DNA of 33,763 bases from contig JAGQHB010000112.1 in the NCBI GenBank assembly GCA_020432045.1, forward strand, positions 1 to 33,763. The letters are read 5' to 3'. Positions 7,595 to 14,724 of the stretch are shown here, in pieces (position 1 is the stretch's first letter; the number at the start of each line of letters is the position of its first letter). Made by a program: the position numbers and the translations under genes. The notes below the pieces were generated by a model. The model worked only from the letters and a program-made list of their open reading frames with translations, ran no database searches and was not told the origin of the DNA. Source of the stretch: Dehalococcoidia bacterium. GTDB taxonomy: Bacteria; Chloroflexota; Dehalococcoidia; Tepidiformales; Tepidiformaceae.

Positions 7595-7626
7595 ACCGTA
7601 CCCCCCCCCCCACAGTCGAATGTCAA
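7595..7626 (-). promoter_or_regulatory. Candidate promoter with G11 spacer tract
   Basis: On the minus strand, a perfect -35 TTGACA (7621-7626) is followed by a 20-base spacer ending in eleven consecutive G, then TACGGT (7595-7600) as a possible -10. A 20-base spacer is longer than the optimum of 17, so the promoter should be weak as sequenced and stronger if the tract lost about three G. The leader to the ATG at 7537 would be about 50 nt. Confidence 0.45.
7601..7611. repeat. Homopolymer C11/G11
   Basis: Eleven consecutive C on the plus strand. It is the longest homopolymer I noticed in the window and lies in a promoter spacer, so its length could vary by slippage. Its length is also the base count most likely to be wrong in an assembly. 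Confidence 0.9.
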
Positions 7627-7669
7627 GACCTTTGGGAATCTCGATGGTTGAGTACGCGACCGCCGTGCG

Positions 7670-7698
7670 TTGACAGCTTCTGCGTTCACTCTTATCTT
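7670..7698 (+). promoter_or_regulatory. arsM promoter
   Basis: Perfect -35 TTGACA (7670-7675), 17 bases, then TATCTT (7693-7698). Transcription would begin near 7705, giving a leader of about 33 nt. It is divergent from the G-tract promoter, the two -35 boxes being 43 bp apart. Confidence 0.6.
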
Positions 7699-7704
7699 TT
7701 GTTT

Positions 7705-7722
7705 CATCGTAAAAAACCGATG
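7705..7722 (+). promoter_or_regulatory. Inverted repeat at the arsM transcription start
   Basis: CATCG (7705-7709) and CGATG (7718-7722) flank an A-rich centre right after the -10 of arsM, a position where an ArsR dimer could block transcription. The nine bases GTTTCATCG at 7701-7709 also occur exactly at 6371-6379, over the start codon of arsR. Assigning it to ArsR is a guess. Confidence 0.3.
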
Positions 7723-7737
7723 GAGGTTTTCCCAGCC

Positions 7738-8616
7738 ATGACCGAACGTACCGCTGAAGAAGTCCGCGAGTTCGTCTCCCGTTCATACGGGGCCCGCGTC
7801 CGCCCCGTCCTCGAACAGGTGGAAGCAGAAGGAGCCGTTTGTTGCGGCCCCGACTGCTGCGCTCCCGCCTCTAACACCGTCGAAACCCTGCAGCTCATCG
7901 ATCTTACGCCGGCGGCGGACGCCTGCTGCGACACCTCGGCCGGCGCCGATTGCTGTGGCGACACGTCCAGCGAGGTCGAGATCGTCAATATCGCCCGCCT
8001 TTACCAGGAGACGGATATCAGCGACCTGCCCTCGACAGTCACCGATGTCGCCTTTGGTTGCGGCAATCCCACCGCTATCTCGGCGCTCCAGCCCGGAGAA
8101 GTCGTGCTCGACCTCGGCTCGGGCGGCGGCATCGATTGCTTCCTTGCGGCGAAGATGGTCGGCCCCGAGGGCAAGGCCATTGGTGTCGACATGACCGACG
8201 AGATGATCGCCCTCGCGCGCAAGAACGCCGACAAGATCGGCGCCACGAACGTTGAGTTCCGCAAGGGCGAGATCGAAACACTCCCGGTCGACGATGCCAG
8301 CGTCGACGTCATCATCTCGAACTGCGTCATCAACCTCTCGCCGGACAAGTCCCGGGTCTTCCGCGAAGCCTTCCGCGTCCTCAAGCCAGGCGGACGCCTC
8401 CAGGTATCCGATATCGTCTGGACACAGGACGTCCCCGAAGACGTGAAGGGGGATATGGAGAAGTGGGCCGGCTGCATCGCCGGTGCGCTTCTCGAACGTG
8501 ACTACCTGGCCGGTATCACGGCCGCGGGCTTCCACGACGTCACCAGTGTCGCCAGCGAATACCCCAAGGGCCGCGGCCTCGCTTCGGCCGCCGTCGTCGC
8601 CTTCAAACCGCGCTAA
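7738..8616 (+). CDS. arsM: Arsenite S-adenosylmethionine methyltransferase
   Basis: Cytoplasmic enzyme that methylates As(III) with SAM to mono-, di- and trimethyl arsenicals. The SAM motif is [13 protein letters not shown] (about 123-134). The three cysteines expected to bind arsenic are visible in their conserved settings: C108 in FGCGNPT, C196 in [12 protein letters not shown] and C246 in [10 protein letters not shown]. Before the catalytic domain is an unusual cysteine-rich segment with four adjacent Cys pairs (35/36, 40/41, 63/64, 72/73), a possible metalloid-loading site. The start at 7738 is favoured by GGAGG (7722-7726); an ATG at 7720 would overlap that site. It has its own strong promoter. 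The arsR gene lies 1.3 kb away on the other strand and an MFS transporter follows downstream. Confidence 0.93.
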   Translation: MTERTAEEVREFVSRSYGARVRPVLEQVEAEGAVCCGPDCCAPASNTVETLQLIDLTPAADACCDTSAGADCCGDTSSEVEIVNIARLYQETDISDLPSTVTDVAFGCGNPTAISALQPGEVVLDLGSGGGIDCFLAAKMVGPEGKAIGVDMTDEMIALARKNADKIGATNVEFRKGEIETLPVDDASVDVIISNCVINLSPDKSRVFREAFRVLKPGGRLQVSDIVWTQDVPEDVKGDMEKWAGCIAGALLERDYLAGITAAGFHDVTSVASEYPKGRGLASAAVVAFKPR

Positions 8617-8637
8617 GCGGTAACGCGCAGTCAGCCC

Positions 8638-8668
8638 GCCCCGGATGTCGAATGCTCGCATCCGGGGC
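8638..8668 (+). terminator. Hairpin after arsM
   Basis: A perfect 10-bp stem (GCCCCGGATG/CATCCGGGGC) with an 11-nt loop that can itself pair three more bases (CGA/TCG). It starts 22 bases after the arsM stop. No T-tract follows, so it may be a weak or factor-assisted terminator or only an RNA-stabilising hairpin. Confidence 0.45.
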
Positions 8669-8709
8669 GTATGGCGTCCCGCACCAAACGGCCGTAGCGT
8701 CCCACCCCC

Positions 8710-9948
8710 ATGAACCTCGCCGCCCCCATCCGCCAGCCCGCGCTCCACGGTCACCGCTGGCTCTCGGTCGTGGCGGCGTCCGCCCTGATCAACACGAGCT
8801 ACGGCACGCTCTCCTACTCCTTTAGCGTCCTCGTCACTCGCTCGGCGATGGGAGGAGACCTCGGCACCGGCGCCGTTGCCCTCGGCTTCAGTGTGGCGCT
8901 GCTGGTCTCCGGGGTCGCCGCCATTGCCGCCGGCGCGATCGCCGACGTTTTTGGCTGCCGCCGACTGCTGGCCGCCGGATCCGTCCTGGGCGCCATCTCC
9001 CTTGGATTGCTCTCGCTCTGCAACGAACCGTGGCAGGCAATCCTGGTTATGGCCTTCGTTATGGGTCCGGCCATGGCTGCCACCTTCTACGAACCCGTCT
9101 ATGTCCTGATGAATCGCTGGTTCTCCGCGGACGAACGCCCCCGTGCGTACGGTGTGCTCACGCTCCTCAGCGGCGTCTCCATTTCGATTTTCACTCCCCT
9201 CACCCGGCTCCTGGTCGATGCCCTTGAATGGCAGGGGGCGGTCGCAGTCCTTGGCGCGATTCTTGTGACGGTGGGGCTCACGGTCGCCGCTCTGCTGCCC
9301 GAGGGCGACCTCCCCGAGTCCGCCACCACCGCCTCGAAGCGGCTCCGCAGTCTCGGAAGTGACCTGCTCGACGGCCTCCACCACACGACGGCGCCGTTCT
9401 GGGCTTTCTCGATCGCCTTCTTCATCGGCACCGCGGCGTTCAGCGGCTTTTCGTTCCATATGATCTCGCAGCTGGAAACCCGCGGGTTCAACGAAGGCGC
9501 AGTGGCCGCGGCGATCGGCGTTACCGGGCTCGTCAGCCTCCCGCTCAGGCTTGGCCTTCCCGTGCTCTCCGCGCGAGTGTCGGGTTCGACGCTGTTGGCG
9601 GTTTGTCTGGTCATCCTCGCTGGCTCGTCGGTACTGGCTTCACTCACCGTCAGCTGGTGGCAGGTCTGGCTCTACGTTGGAGTCTTCGGCGCAGTCTTCG
9701 GGGCGGTCTATCCGCTGCGCGCGCTTGCTGGCAGCGAACGATTCGCCGGCCCCTATTTCGGCCGTCTACTCGGAATCCAGGCGCTGCTCGTCGCCTTCGG
9801 CCGTGCCGCCGGTCCGCTGCTCATTGCCGTCATCGGCACCGACCGCGCGGGTTACGAACTCGGCTTTCGCATCGCCGGCGCTGTCCTTGCGCTCTCAGCG
9901 ATCGCGGGCTGGGTCGCATTGCGGTCGATGCCACGGTCAGACGCCTGA
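8710..9948 (+). CDS. MFS transporter, 12 TM
   Basis: A 412-residue inner-membrane permease with about twelve hydrophobic segments in two six-helix halves and a cytoplasmic loop near residues 195-220 (LPESATTASKRLRSLG). The MFS loop 2-3 signature is recognisable as GAIADVFGCRRLLAAG (about residues 76-91). The second half contains GRAAGPLLIAVIG. The substrate cannot be read from sequence. It follows arsM by 94 bases beyond a hairpin, so export of a methylated arsenical is conceivable, but this is not the ArsB, Acr3 or ArsP fold and I would not assign ArsJ. The start ATG at 8710 has no clear Shine-Dalgarno. Confidence 0.8.
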   Translation: MNLAAPIRQPALHGHRWLSVVAASALINTSYGTLSYSFSVLVTRSAMGGDLGTGAVALGFSVALLVSGVAAIAAGAIADVFGCRRLLAAGSVLGAISLGLLSLCNEPWQAILVMAFVMGPAMAATFYEPVYVLMNRWFSADERPRAYGVLTLLSGVSISIFTPLTRLLVDALEWQGAVAVLGAILVTVGLTVAALLPEGDLPESATTASKRLRSLGSDLLDGLHHTTAPFWAFSIAFFIGTAAFSGFSFHMISQLETRGFNEGAVAAAIGVTGLVSLPLRLGLPVLSARVSGSTLLAVCLVILAGSSVLASLTVSWWQVWLYVGVFGAVFGAVYPLRALAGSERFAGPYFGRLLGIQALLVAFGRAAGPLLIAVIGTDRAGYELGFRIAGAVLALSAIAGWVALRSMPRSDA

Positions 9949-9991
9949 CCCGGGCAAGCCAGGCGTCCGGCCGCGGCTCAATCAGGCCGGA

Positions 9992-10342
9992 TTAGTGACG
10001 GAGCGACCGCTCCATCCGTTCGCGCTGTTCGCGCATCGCCTCGTCCGAAAGCAGCTGGTCCCGGTTCGGGTCCAGGTCGACTTTGTGCTGGACGATCGAC
10101 TCGGGAACCTTGTGCGCATCCAGCTGTTCGGCGAGCAGGGCCACCATCAGAGGGCCGCTCTCGCCGTCGCGGTCGTAGATGAACTCCGAATCCAGCCAGT
10201 AGGCGTGCCGGCGGAAGCCCTTTTTCACGAGGAAGTAGCTCCCGCGGATCTCTTTGATCCGCCCAAGCCCCTGTCCGTCCATCGTCACGACTTCGTCACC
10301 CGTCGCCGGGGCAATATTGCGTTGTTTCGTTGGGGTAGTCAT
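9992..10342 (-). CDS. PRC-barrel/DUF2171-like small protein
   Basis: A soluble 116-aa protein. Residues 12-60 (GDEVVTMDGQGLGRIKEI, then GSYFLVKKGFRRHAYWLDSEFI) look like the small beta-barrel of DUF2171/PRC-barrel proteins, in which a polar strand pair is followed by 'Y-W-x-P/D' entry residues. The second half is predicted helical and highly charged (DPNRDQLLSDEAMREQRERMERSLRH). The start is ATG at 10342 with AGGAG seven bases upstream. It is the first gene downstream, on the same strand, of a c-di-AMP riboswitch about 170 bases away, so its expression may respond to c-di-AMP, a signal tied to turgor and cell-wall state. That link is inferred from position. The molecular function is unknown. 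Confidence 0.7.
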   Translation of the reverse strand: MTTPTKQRNIAPATGDEVVTMDGQGLGRIKEIRGSYFLVKKGFRRHAYWLDSEFIYDRDGESGPLMVALLAEQLDAHKVPESIVQHKVDLDPNRDQLLSDEAMREQRERMERSLRH

Positions 10343-10408
10343 TGCGAATCTCCTGTTCCGCTGCTGTGAGGTCCTCCTGGGGGACGTGGGATTGGGTGCG
10401 CGCCACGG

Positions 10409-10426
10409 GCCCGGACATGGCCGGGC
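10409..10426 (-). other. GC hairpin between riboswitch and PRC-like gene
   Basis: GCCCGG (10409-10414) and CCGGGC (10421-10426) form a 6-bp stem with a 6-nt loop. On the minus strand no T-tract follows, so it is not a canonical terminator. It lies between the riboswitch and the downstream start codon and might take part in expression control. Confidence 0.35.
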
Positions 10427-10469
10427 TGGCGGCTCGTGCAGCGCGCGTCTCGGGTGCGGGTGGGTTGCG

Positions 10470-10496
10470 TCAGGTGAGGTTTGGCAGGCTGTTCAT
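10470..10496 (-). CDS. Candidate 8-codon leader ORF after the riboswitch
   Basis: ATG at 10496 opens an ORF of eight codons (MNSLPNLT) ending in TGA at 10470. GGAGG (10502-10506) stands five bases before the ATG, one of the best ribosome-binding sites in this region. The Shine-Dalgarno is the 3' arm of the hairpin at 10498-10519. It could be a leader peptide whose translation is gated by the riboswitch, or chance. Confidence 0.3.
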   Translation of the reverse strand: MNSLPNLT

Positions 10497-10497
10497 T

Positions 10498-10519
10498 GAA
10501 GCCTCCACGTTGGAGCTTC
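10498..10519 (-). promoter_or_regulatory. Hairpin able to hide a Shine-Dalgarno
   Basis: On the minus strand, GAAGCTCC and GGAGGCTTC are complementary with one bulged base around a short loop. The 5' arm directly abuts the 3' end of the riboswitch core and the 3' arm contains GGAGG, so pairing would hide the ribosome-binding site of the 8-codon ORF. This is the geometry of a translational expression platform. Confidence 0.45.
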
Positions 10520-10640
10520 CGTTCGCCGGCGGGGTTAGCTGACGGGCTACGGCCGGAGCGGTCCGCTTCGCATTCTGCGAATGAGCCCCACGGTTCTGGT
10601 TCCCCCGTCCCGTGTTCACGGGTTAGGCGGTCGACCTCTC
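10515..10640 (-). promoter_or_regulatory. c-di-AMP riboswitch (ydaO-yuaA)
   Basis: The minus strand carries the family's most conserved blocks in order: CGCCTAACCC (P1 and first junction), ACGGGGGAACC (about 10598-10608), TGGGGCTCATTCGC leading into a small hairpin (TTCGC/GCGAA), then CCCGTCAGCTAACCCCG (10530-10546), the hallmark sequence, followed by CCGGCG, which can close P1 with CGCC. Core limits are about 10520-10636. These RNAs bind cyclic di-AMP and usually control cell-wall hydrolases, potassium or osmolyte transport. Here the next gene on the same strand is the PRC-barrel-like protein at 10342. A separate hairpin GGTCGA/TCGACC (10629-10644) overlaps the 5' side of P1 and could compete with it. 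Confidence 0.9.
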
Positions 10641-10649
10641 GACCCTTCC

Positions 10650-10678
10650 ACCCTATGAGCTGACGCCGCGACTTTCAA
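10650..10678 (-). promoter_or_regulatory. Promoter of the riboswitch transcript
   Basis: On the minus strand, TTGAAA (10673-10678), 17 bases, then TAGGGT (10650-10655). Transcription would begin near 10643, just before the riboswitch core. The -10 is a poor match (3 of 6). Confidence 0.45.
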
Positions 10679-10689
10679 CCGCTACCTGG

Positions 10690-10723
10690 GCGAGAATCTC
10701 GCAATTTCACCGCACATGCGGTG
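10690..10723. promoter_or_regulatory. Two adjacent perfect dyads upstream of the riboswitch promoter
   Basis: GCGAGA-A-TCTCGC (10690-10702) and CACCGCA-CA-TGCGGTG (10708-10723) are exact inverted repeats five bases apart. They lie 11 bases upstream of the -35 of the riboswitch promoter and 130 bases after the rimO stop. They could be regulator sites or part of a rimO terminator, though neither has a T-tract. From 10724 to 10856 I see nothing else. Confidence 0.4.
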
Positions 10724-10856
10724 CGATTCGCGGGAATTTACGTCGAGGATTCGCGCCAGTTGCATCGCGTTTACACACCAGCAACCGCACGAGTCCGTTC
10801 CCGAGAAGCTGGCCCGCTGCTTGTGAACGCAATCACACCAAACGCACGCTACGACC

Positions 10857-12158
10857 TCACACAACCCGTCCAAACAGGTCGTACTCGCTCGATTCCTCGA
10901 TGCGCACGCGGACGCGCCTGCCCGCTTCGGCGCGTCCGCGTGCCAGCACCATACCGTCGACTTCCGGGGCTTCGCGGTACGTCCGCCCGGCAACGACGGG
11001 GTTGCCATCTTCGTCTTCGCCCGAACCCTCGACGAGCATTGGCAGTGTCTTGCCGACGAAGCGCCGCGCCTTTTTCGTCGCGATCCGCTGCTGCTGCACC
11101 ATGAACCGTTCGCGCCGCTCATGTTTCACTTCGTCCGGCACCTGGTCTTCGAGGTCCACTGCTTCAGTCCACTGCTGCCGCGAATAGGTGAAGCAGCCCG
11201 CGTGGTCGAAGCCGATCGTCTTCGCAAATGCCAGCAACTCCTCGAATTCGGGCTCCGTCTCTCCGGGGAACCCTGCGATAAACGAGGTCCTCAGCACGAT
11301 GTCCGGCATGGTGGCACGCAACTTGCCCACGAATTCGTGTACCCGCTCGATATTGTGCGGCCGCTTCATCCGGCGAAGCGTCGCCTCCGAACCATGTTGC
11401 AGCGGCACGTCCAGGTAGTGGACGACGTTCGGGATGGCCGCCATCGTCTCGATGAGCTGGTCCGAAACGCGACTGGGATAAGCGTACATAAGACGTAACC
11501 ACGTCTCTGCCCCTACCGCTTCCGACAGTATCTGAAGCAGTCCCGGCAGACCCCTGGCCACGCCGAGGCCCATATCCTCGCCCCACGCCGTCGTGTCCTG
11601 CCCGACGAGCACCAACTCTTTCGCCCCGGCTTCCACCAGCCGCTGCGCTTCCTTCACGAGGAGCCCGGCCGGGGCAGAACGCAGCCCGCCCTTGATCTTC
11701 GGGATTACGCAGAACGTGCAGGGAGCATCACAGCCGTCGGAGATCTTCAGATAGGCGCTGGGTCCGGTGACCTTTGCGTGCTCAGGGATGTCGTGCACCG
11801 CGTCCACGTCCACCTGCAGCAGCTTTGCCACGTCCCGCCACTGGCCGACACCGAAGACATGGTCGACCGCCGGTACCTCGGAGCTGAGCTGTGCCCCGTA
11901 GAGCTGGGTCATGCAGCCCGCGACGATGAGCGTTTGGTCCGGGCGCTTGCCTGCCGCGAGCAGTTGCACTGCCTCCATAGACTGCGCCTGGCTCTGTTCG
12001 ATGAATCCGCAGGTGTTTACAACGATGGCATCGGCGTCGGCCGCGTTCAACACGGGCAAGAGTTCGCCCCCGGCCAACAGTCGCTCAAAATGTTCGCTGT
12101 CGACGTCATTCTTGGGGCAGCCAAGCGTGATGAGATGATAGGTCTTCGGTTGTGCCAC
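10857..12158 (-). CDS. rimO: Ribosomal protein S12 methylthiotransferase RimO
   Basis: Radical-SAM enzyme that adds a methylthio group to the beta-carbon of an aspartate in ribosomal protein S12. The N-terminal UPF0004 domain holds three cluster cysteines (C14 in LGCPKND, C50 in NTCGF, C82 in AGCMTQ). The radical-SAM triad is C143, C147 and C150 in SDGCDAPCTFCVIPKIKG. A C-terminal TRAM domain ends in EYDLFGRVV, typical of RimO rather than MiaB. The length of 433 aa is normal. The start is GTG at 12158, overlapping by one base the TAG of the upstream HTH-PASTA gene (TAGTG), so the two are translationally coupled. Confidence 0.95.
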   Translation of the reverse strand: MAQPKTYHLITLGCPKNDVDSEHFERLLAGGELLPVLNAADADAIVVNTCGFIEQSQAQSMEAVQLLAAGKRPDQTLIVAGCMTQLYGAQLSSEVPAVDHVFGVGQWRDVAKLLQVDVDAVHDIPEHAKVTGPSAYLKISDGCDAPCTFCVIPKIKGGLRSAPAGLLVKEAQRLVEAGAKELVLVGQDTTAWGEDMGLGVARGLPGLLQILSEAVGAETWLRLMYAYPSRVSDQLIETMAAIPNVVHYLDVPLQHGSEATLRRMKRPHNIERVHEFVGKLRATMPDIVLRTSFIAGFPGETEPEFEELLAFAKTIGFDHAGCFTYSRQQWTEAVDLEDQVPDEVKHERRERFMVQQQRIATKKARRFVGKTLPMLVEGSGEDEDGNPVVAGRTYREAPEVDGMVLARGRAEAGRRVRVRIEESSEYDLFGRVV

Positions 12159-13261
12159 TACGGTCCTTCGCTGACGACGATTCGTACTTCGTCGCCTGGC
12201 TGTAACTGCGTCGTCGATGACGGTGATTGATCGGTCACCGTTCCCTTCGGCTGCGTGCTCTTCTCGGAAATGACGCGGACGGTGAGTCCCGCTGCCTTGA
12301 TGAGCTTTGTCGCGTCGGCTTCGGTTTCGCCTACCACGTCCGGGACGACACCCTGGGTGGCCGCCTGGGATGTGGCAGTTGCGGTGCGCGTCGTGGCAGC
12401 GCCGGTCGCCGTCGTTCCGGGGCCGGTCGTGCCGCTTGACGGCGTCGTGGTCGTATTCGGCCCCGGGTTGGCGCCGCCGTCGTCGCCCCCCAGGTTTGAA
12501 ATCAGGAACGCGGCGATCACTACAATCAGGAGGATTGCCCCCATCGCGACGATCACCACCATGTTCCGCTGCTTGTCCGCGGCACGGTGCGCGCCACCAG
12601 TCTGACTGTTGGCCCGCGTGGGACGAACATCGCCGATCATAGCCTCTGGCGGAGGAGCAGGAGGAGTCGTCGCCCGCAACGCCGGCGGCCGCGACTGCCG
12701 CGGCTGTCTCGGTGGCGCGGCAACGGGCTCTGCAGGCGGGGTAACATCGAACACTGTCCCGGCGGGCGGGACGCTGCCGACTTCTAACTGTTCACCACCA
12801 ATCACGAACTCCTGCGGCGCCAATGCCGCCGGACGTTCGCCCTGGACCGGTGGTGGCGGTGGAGGTTCTCGCCGCCGCGGGCGCGGCTCCAGGCGTGGCG
12901 CTTTTCCAGCGTCAAAGCGTGGCGGTTTTCGCCACTGCGGCCGTGAAGCGCTCGTTGGCGGGATAGGCGTGCTCATCGTCGCATGGGCTGGCTGCGTGGC
13001 AGCGGGAGCGGTTGCAGGCTGACCGGGCGGTTCGTCGCCGCGCGGGAAGAGCGTCAGCAGCTCCTGCGGGTCCATGCCGAGGTACTGGGAATATGAGCGC
13101 AGGAAGCCGCGCGCATACACAGGCGCCGGAATCACCTCGAATTGCTCTGATTCGAGCGCTTCGAGGTATCGGCGCGAGATGCGCGTATCACGCTCCGCGT
13201 CTTCCAGGGTGAGCCCCCGGGCTTCCCTCGCCCGGACGAGCCGCGACCCGATCTCGCCCAT
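12158..13261 (-). CDS. HTH-TM-PASTA membrane protein (RodZ-like N-terminus)
   Basis: A single-pass membrane protein of 367 aa. Residues 1-75 form an HTH_25 domain as in RodZ (IGSRLVRAREARGLTLEDAERDT, then YARGFLRSYSQYLGMDP). A long Pro/Arg-rich cytoplasmic linker follows, then one membrane helix (VVIVAMGAILLIVVIAAFLI, near 237), a Thr/Gly-rich extracellular spacer, and a C-terminal PASTA domain (VPDVVGETEADATKLIKAAGL). PASTA domains bind muropeptides or beta-lactams in serine/threonine kinases and PBPs. RodZ links MreB to the wall machinery. The combination suggests a cell-wall sensor or shape factor (inference). Start ATG at 13261 has GAGG six bases upstream; a possible -10 TATATT is at 13303-13308. 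Confidence 0.82.
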   Translation of the reverse strand: MGEIGSRLVRAREARGLTLEDAERDTRISRRYLEALESEQFEVIPAPVYARGFLRSYSQYLGMDPQELLTLFPRGDEPPGQPATAPAATQPAHATMSTPIPPTSASRPQWRKPPRFDAGKAPRLEPRPRRREPPPPPPVQGERPAALAPQEFVIGGEQLEVGSVPPAGTVFDVTPPAEPVAAPPRQPRQSRPPALRATTPPAPPPEAMIGDVRPTRANSQTGGAHRAADKQRNMVVIVAMGAILLIVVIAAFLISNLGGDDGGANPGPNTTTTPSSGTTGPGTTATGAATTRTATATSQAATQGVVPDVVGETEADATKLIKAAGLTVRVISEKSTQPKGTVTDQSPSSTTQLQPGDEVRIVVSEGP

Positions 13262-13333
13262 GCACGACCTCGATCAGTGGGGCCTTACCGTAACACTCCG
13301 CCAATATAGATGCAGAATCCGGGGCGCGGCGCC

Positions 13334-14617
13334 TTATCCGCCCACTACCGCGTTGATGCTTGCCTCCGTCACAGACCCGATCGTTTCGATCTCTGCGCCC
13401 GTCAGCACGAAGGGCGGTCCGAACATCGTGCAATCCTGGTGCGTTCCCGATCCACTCGGGTAAACCCAGACGCCGCGTTCAAGCGCCTCGGCCGTCACGC
13501 GGTTCGCGACCCGGTCCCCCGCCGGAAATGGCTCACCCGTGCGCCGCTCCTTTACCCACTCGATCCCCAGCATCAGCCCCAGGCCGCGCACCTCACGTAC
13601 ATTCGGGTGGTCCGCCAGCGCATCAAGCCGTTTGCGGAGCCGCGCGCCCGTTGCCGCGACCTGCTCCACGAGCTGCTCCCGCTCCATGATTTCCAGCACC
13701 TTGTCCGCGATCGCGCAGCAAAGCGGGTGCGCGGCGAACGTGTAAAACATCAGGTCCTGGCGCGCTTCCACCAGCGGTGCGACGACAGCTTCTGTCGCGA
13801 ACACTCCGCCCATCGGCGCGTAGCCACCGGCCAGCCCCTTTCCGCCCACGAGTACGTCCGGCGCCACTTCCCAGTGTTCGACCGCGAACTTCTTACCGGT
13901 CCTTCCGAATCCGGTCATCACCTCGTCCGCGATGAGCAGCACGCCATAGCGGTCGCAAACTTCTCGCACGCGTGGCCAGAACTCTGGGGGAGGAACCATC
14001 GCACCGCCGGCTGAGCCGACGACCGGTTCGAGGATCACGGCCGCGACTGTGTCCGGACCTTCCTTCTTGATGACCTGTTCCAACAGCGCAGCCGCGTTCT
14101 CGTTGTCGTATGGGTTCGGCGTGTGTGGAAACGCTGGCAACATCGGTTCGAATGCGGCGCGGCGTGGCGCATGGTTGGCAACGCTGAGCGTCGCCAGCGT
14201 GATGCCGTGGTACGAAAGGTCGGAGCCGATCACTTTCCAGCGCTCAGGGCGGCCCGCTGCCACGTGGTGTGCCCGCACGAGCCGCAGCGCTGCGTCCACA
14301 GACTCGGAACCGCCACTGGTGAAGAAGCAGCGCGTCAGCCCCTTCGGGAGCCAGTTCGCCACGAGCCGTTCGGCCAGTGCCACCTTTTGCGGCGTCGAAA
14401 ACGTGGGCACGACATAGCCGAACTGCTCCAGCGTCTTCGCCGCGACATCCGCCACTTCCTTCCGTCCGTGCCCAATGTTCGTCACGATTGCGCCGCCGCC
14501 GGCGTCGAGGATCGCGCGCCCGTCATCCGTATAGAGGTAGCTGCCCTTTGCGCGCTCCACGTAGAACGGCGTCGAATGGGGGACGAAAGAGGTGCGGCGG
14601 AGGGTTTCGGCATCCAT
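13334..14617 (-). CDS. Class III (omega) aminotransferase
   Basis: PLP-dependent enzyme of the class III family, moving an amino group between a terminal amine or omega-amino acid and a keto acid. Visible elements: FTSGGSESVDAALRLVRAH (phosphate-binding loop, about 99-117), YHGIT, ILEPVVGSAGG, D231 in LLIADEVMTGFGRTG, and the PLP lysine K260 in VGGKGLAGGYAPMGG. The 427 aa length is normal. The substrate is not determinable. Start ATG at 14617 was chosen because a 30-residue extension from 14707 is unlike the family. No Shine-Dalgarno is present, but TACACT lies six bases upstream of the ATG, suggesting a leaderless transcript. It is divergent from the SMP-30 gene. Confidence 0.88.
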   Translation of the reverse strand: MDAETLRRTSFVPHSTPFYVERAKGSYLYTDDGRAILDAGGGAIVTNIGHGRKEVADVAAKTLEQFGYVVPTFSTPQKVALAERLVANWLPKGLTRCFFTSGGSESVDAALRLVRAHHVAAGRPERWKVIGSDLSYHGITLATLSVANHAPRRAAFEPMLPAFPHTPNPYDNENAAALLEQVIKKEGPDTVAAVILEPVVGSAGGAMVPPPEFWPRVREVCDRYGVLLIADEVMTGFGRTGKKFAVEHWEVAPDVLVGGKGLAGGYAPMGGVFATEAVVAPLVEARQDLMFYTFAAHPLCCAIADKVLEIMEREQLVEQVAATGARLRKRLDALADHPNVREVRGLGLMLGIEWVKERRTGEPFPAGDRVANRVTAEALERGVWVYPSGSGTHQDCTMFGPPFVLTGAEIETIGSVTEASINAVVGG

Positions 14618-14724
14618 CCCGGCAGTGTACGACGGCTGGCGCCGGGCCGGTGCCCGCGAGATCGACAGCATGACCGGCTCTCCGTAGGCTCCGCCCACCA
14701 ACCACACCCGAGGTTTCCGCCACC

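Noticed and set aside
7783-9459. A 558-codon open frame on the minus strand
   Set aside because: It is antisense to arsM and the MFS gene, with low-complexity Arg/Asp/Gly/Glu-rich translation and no domain. It is an artefact of GC-rich codon bias.
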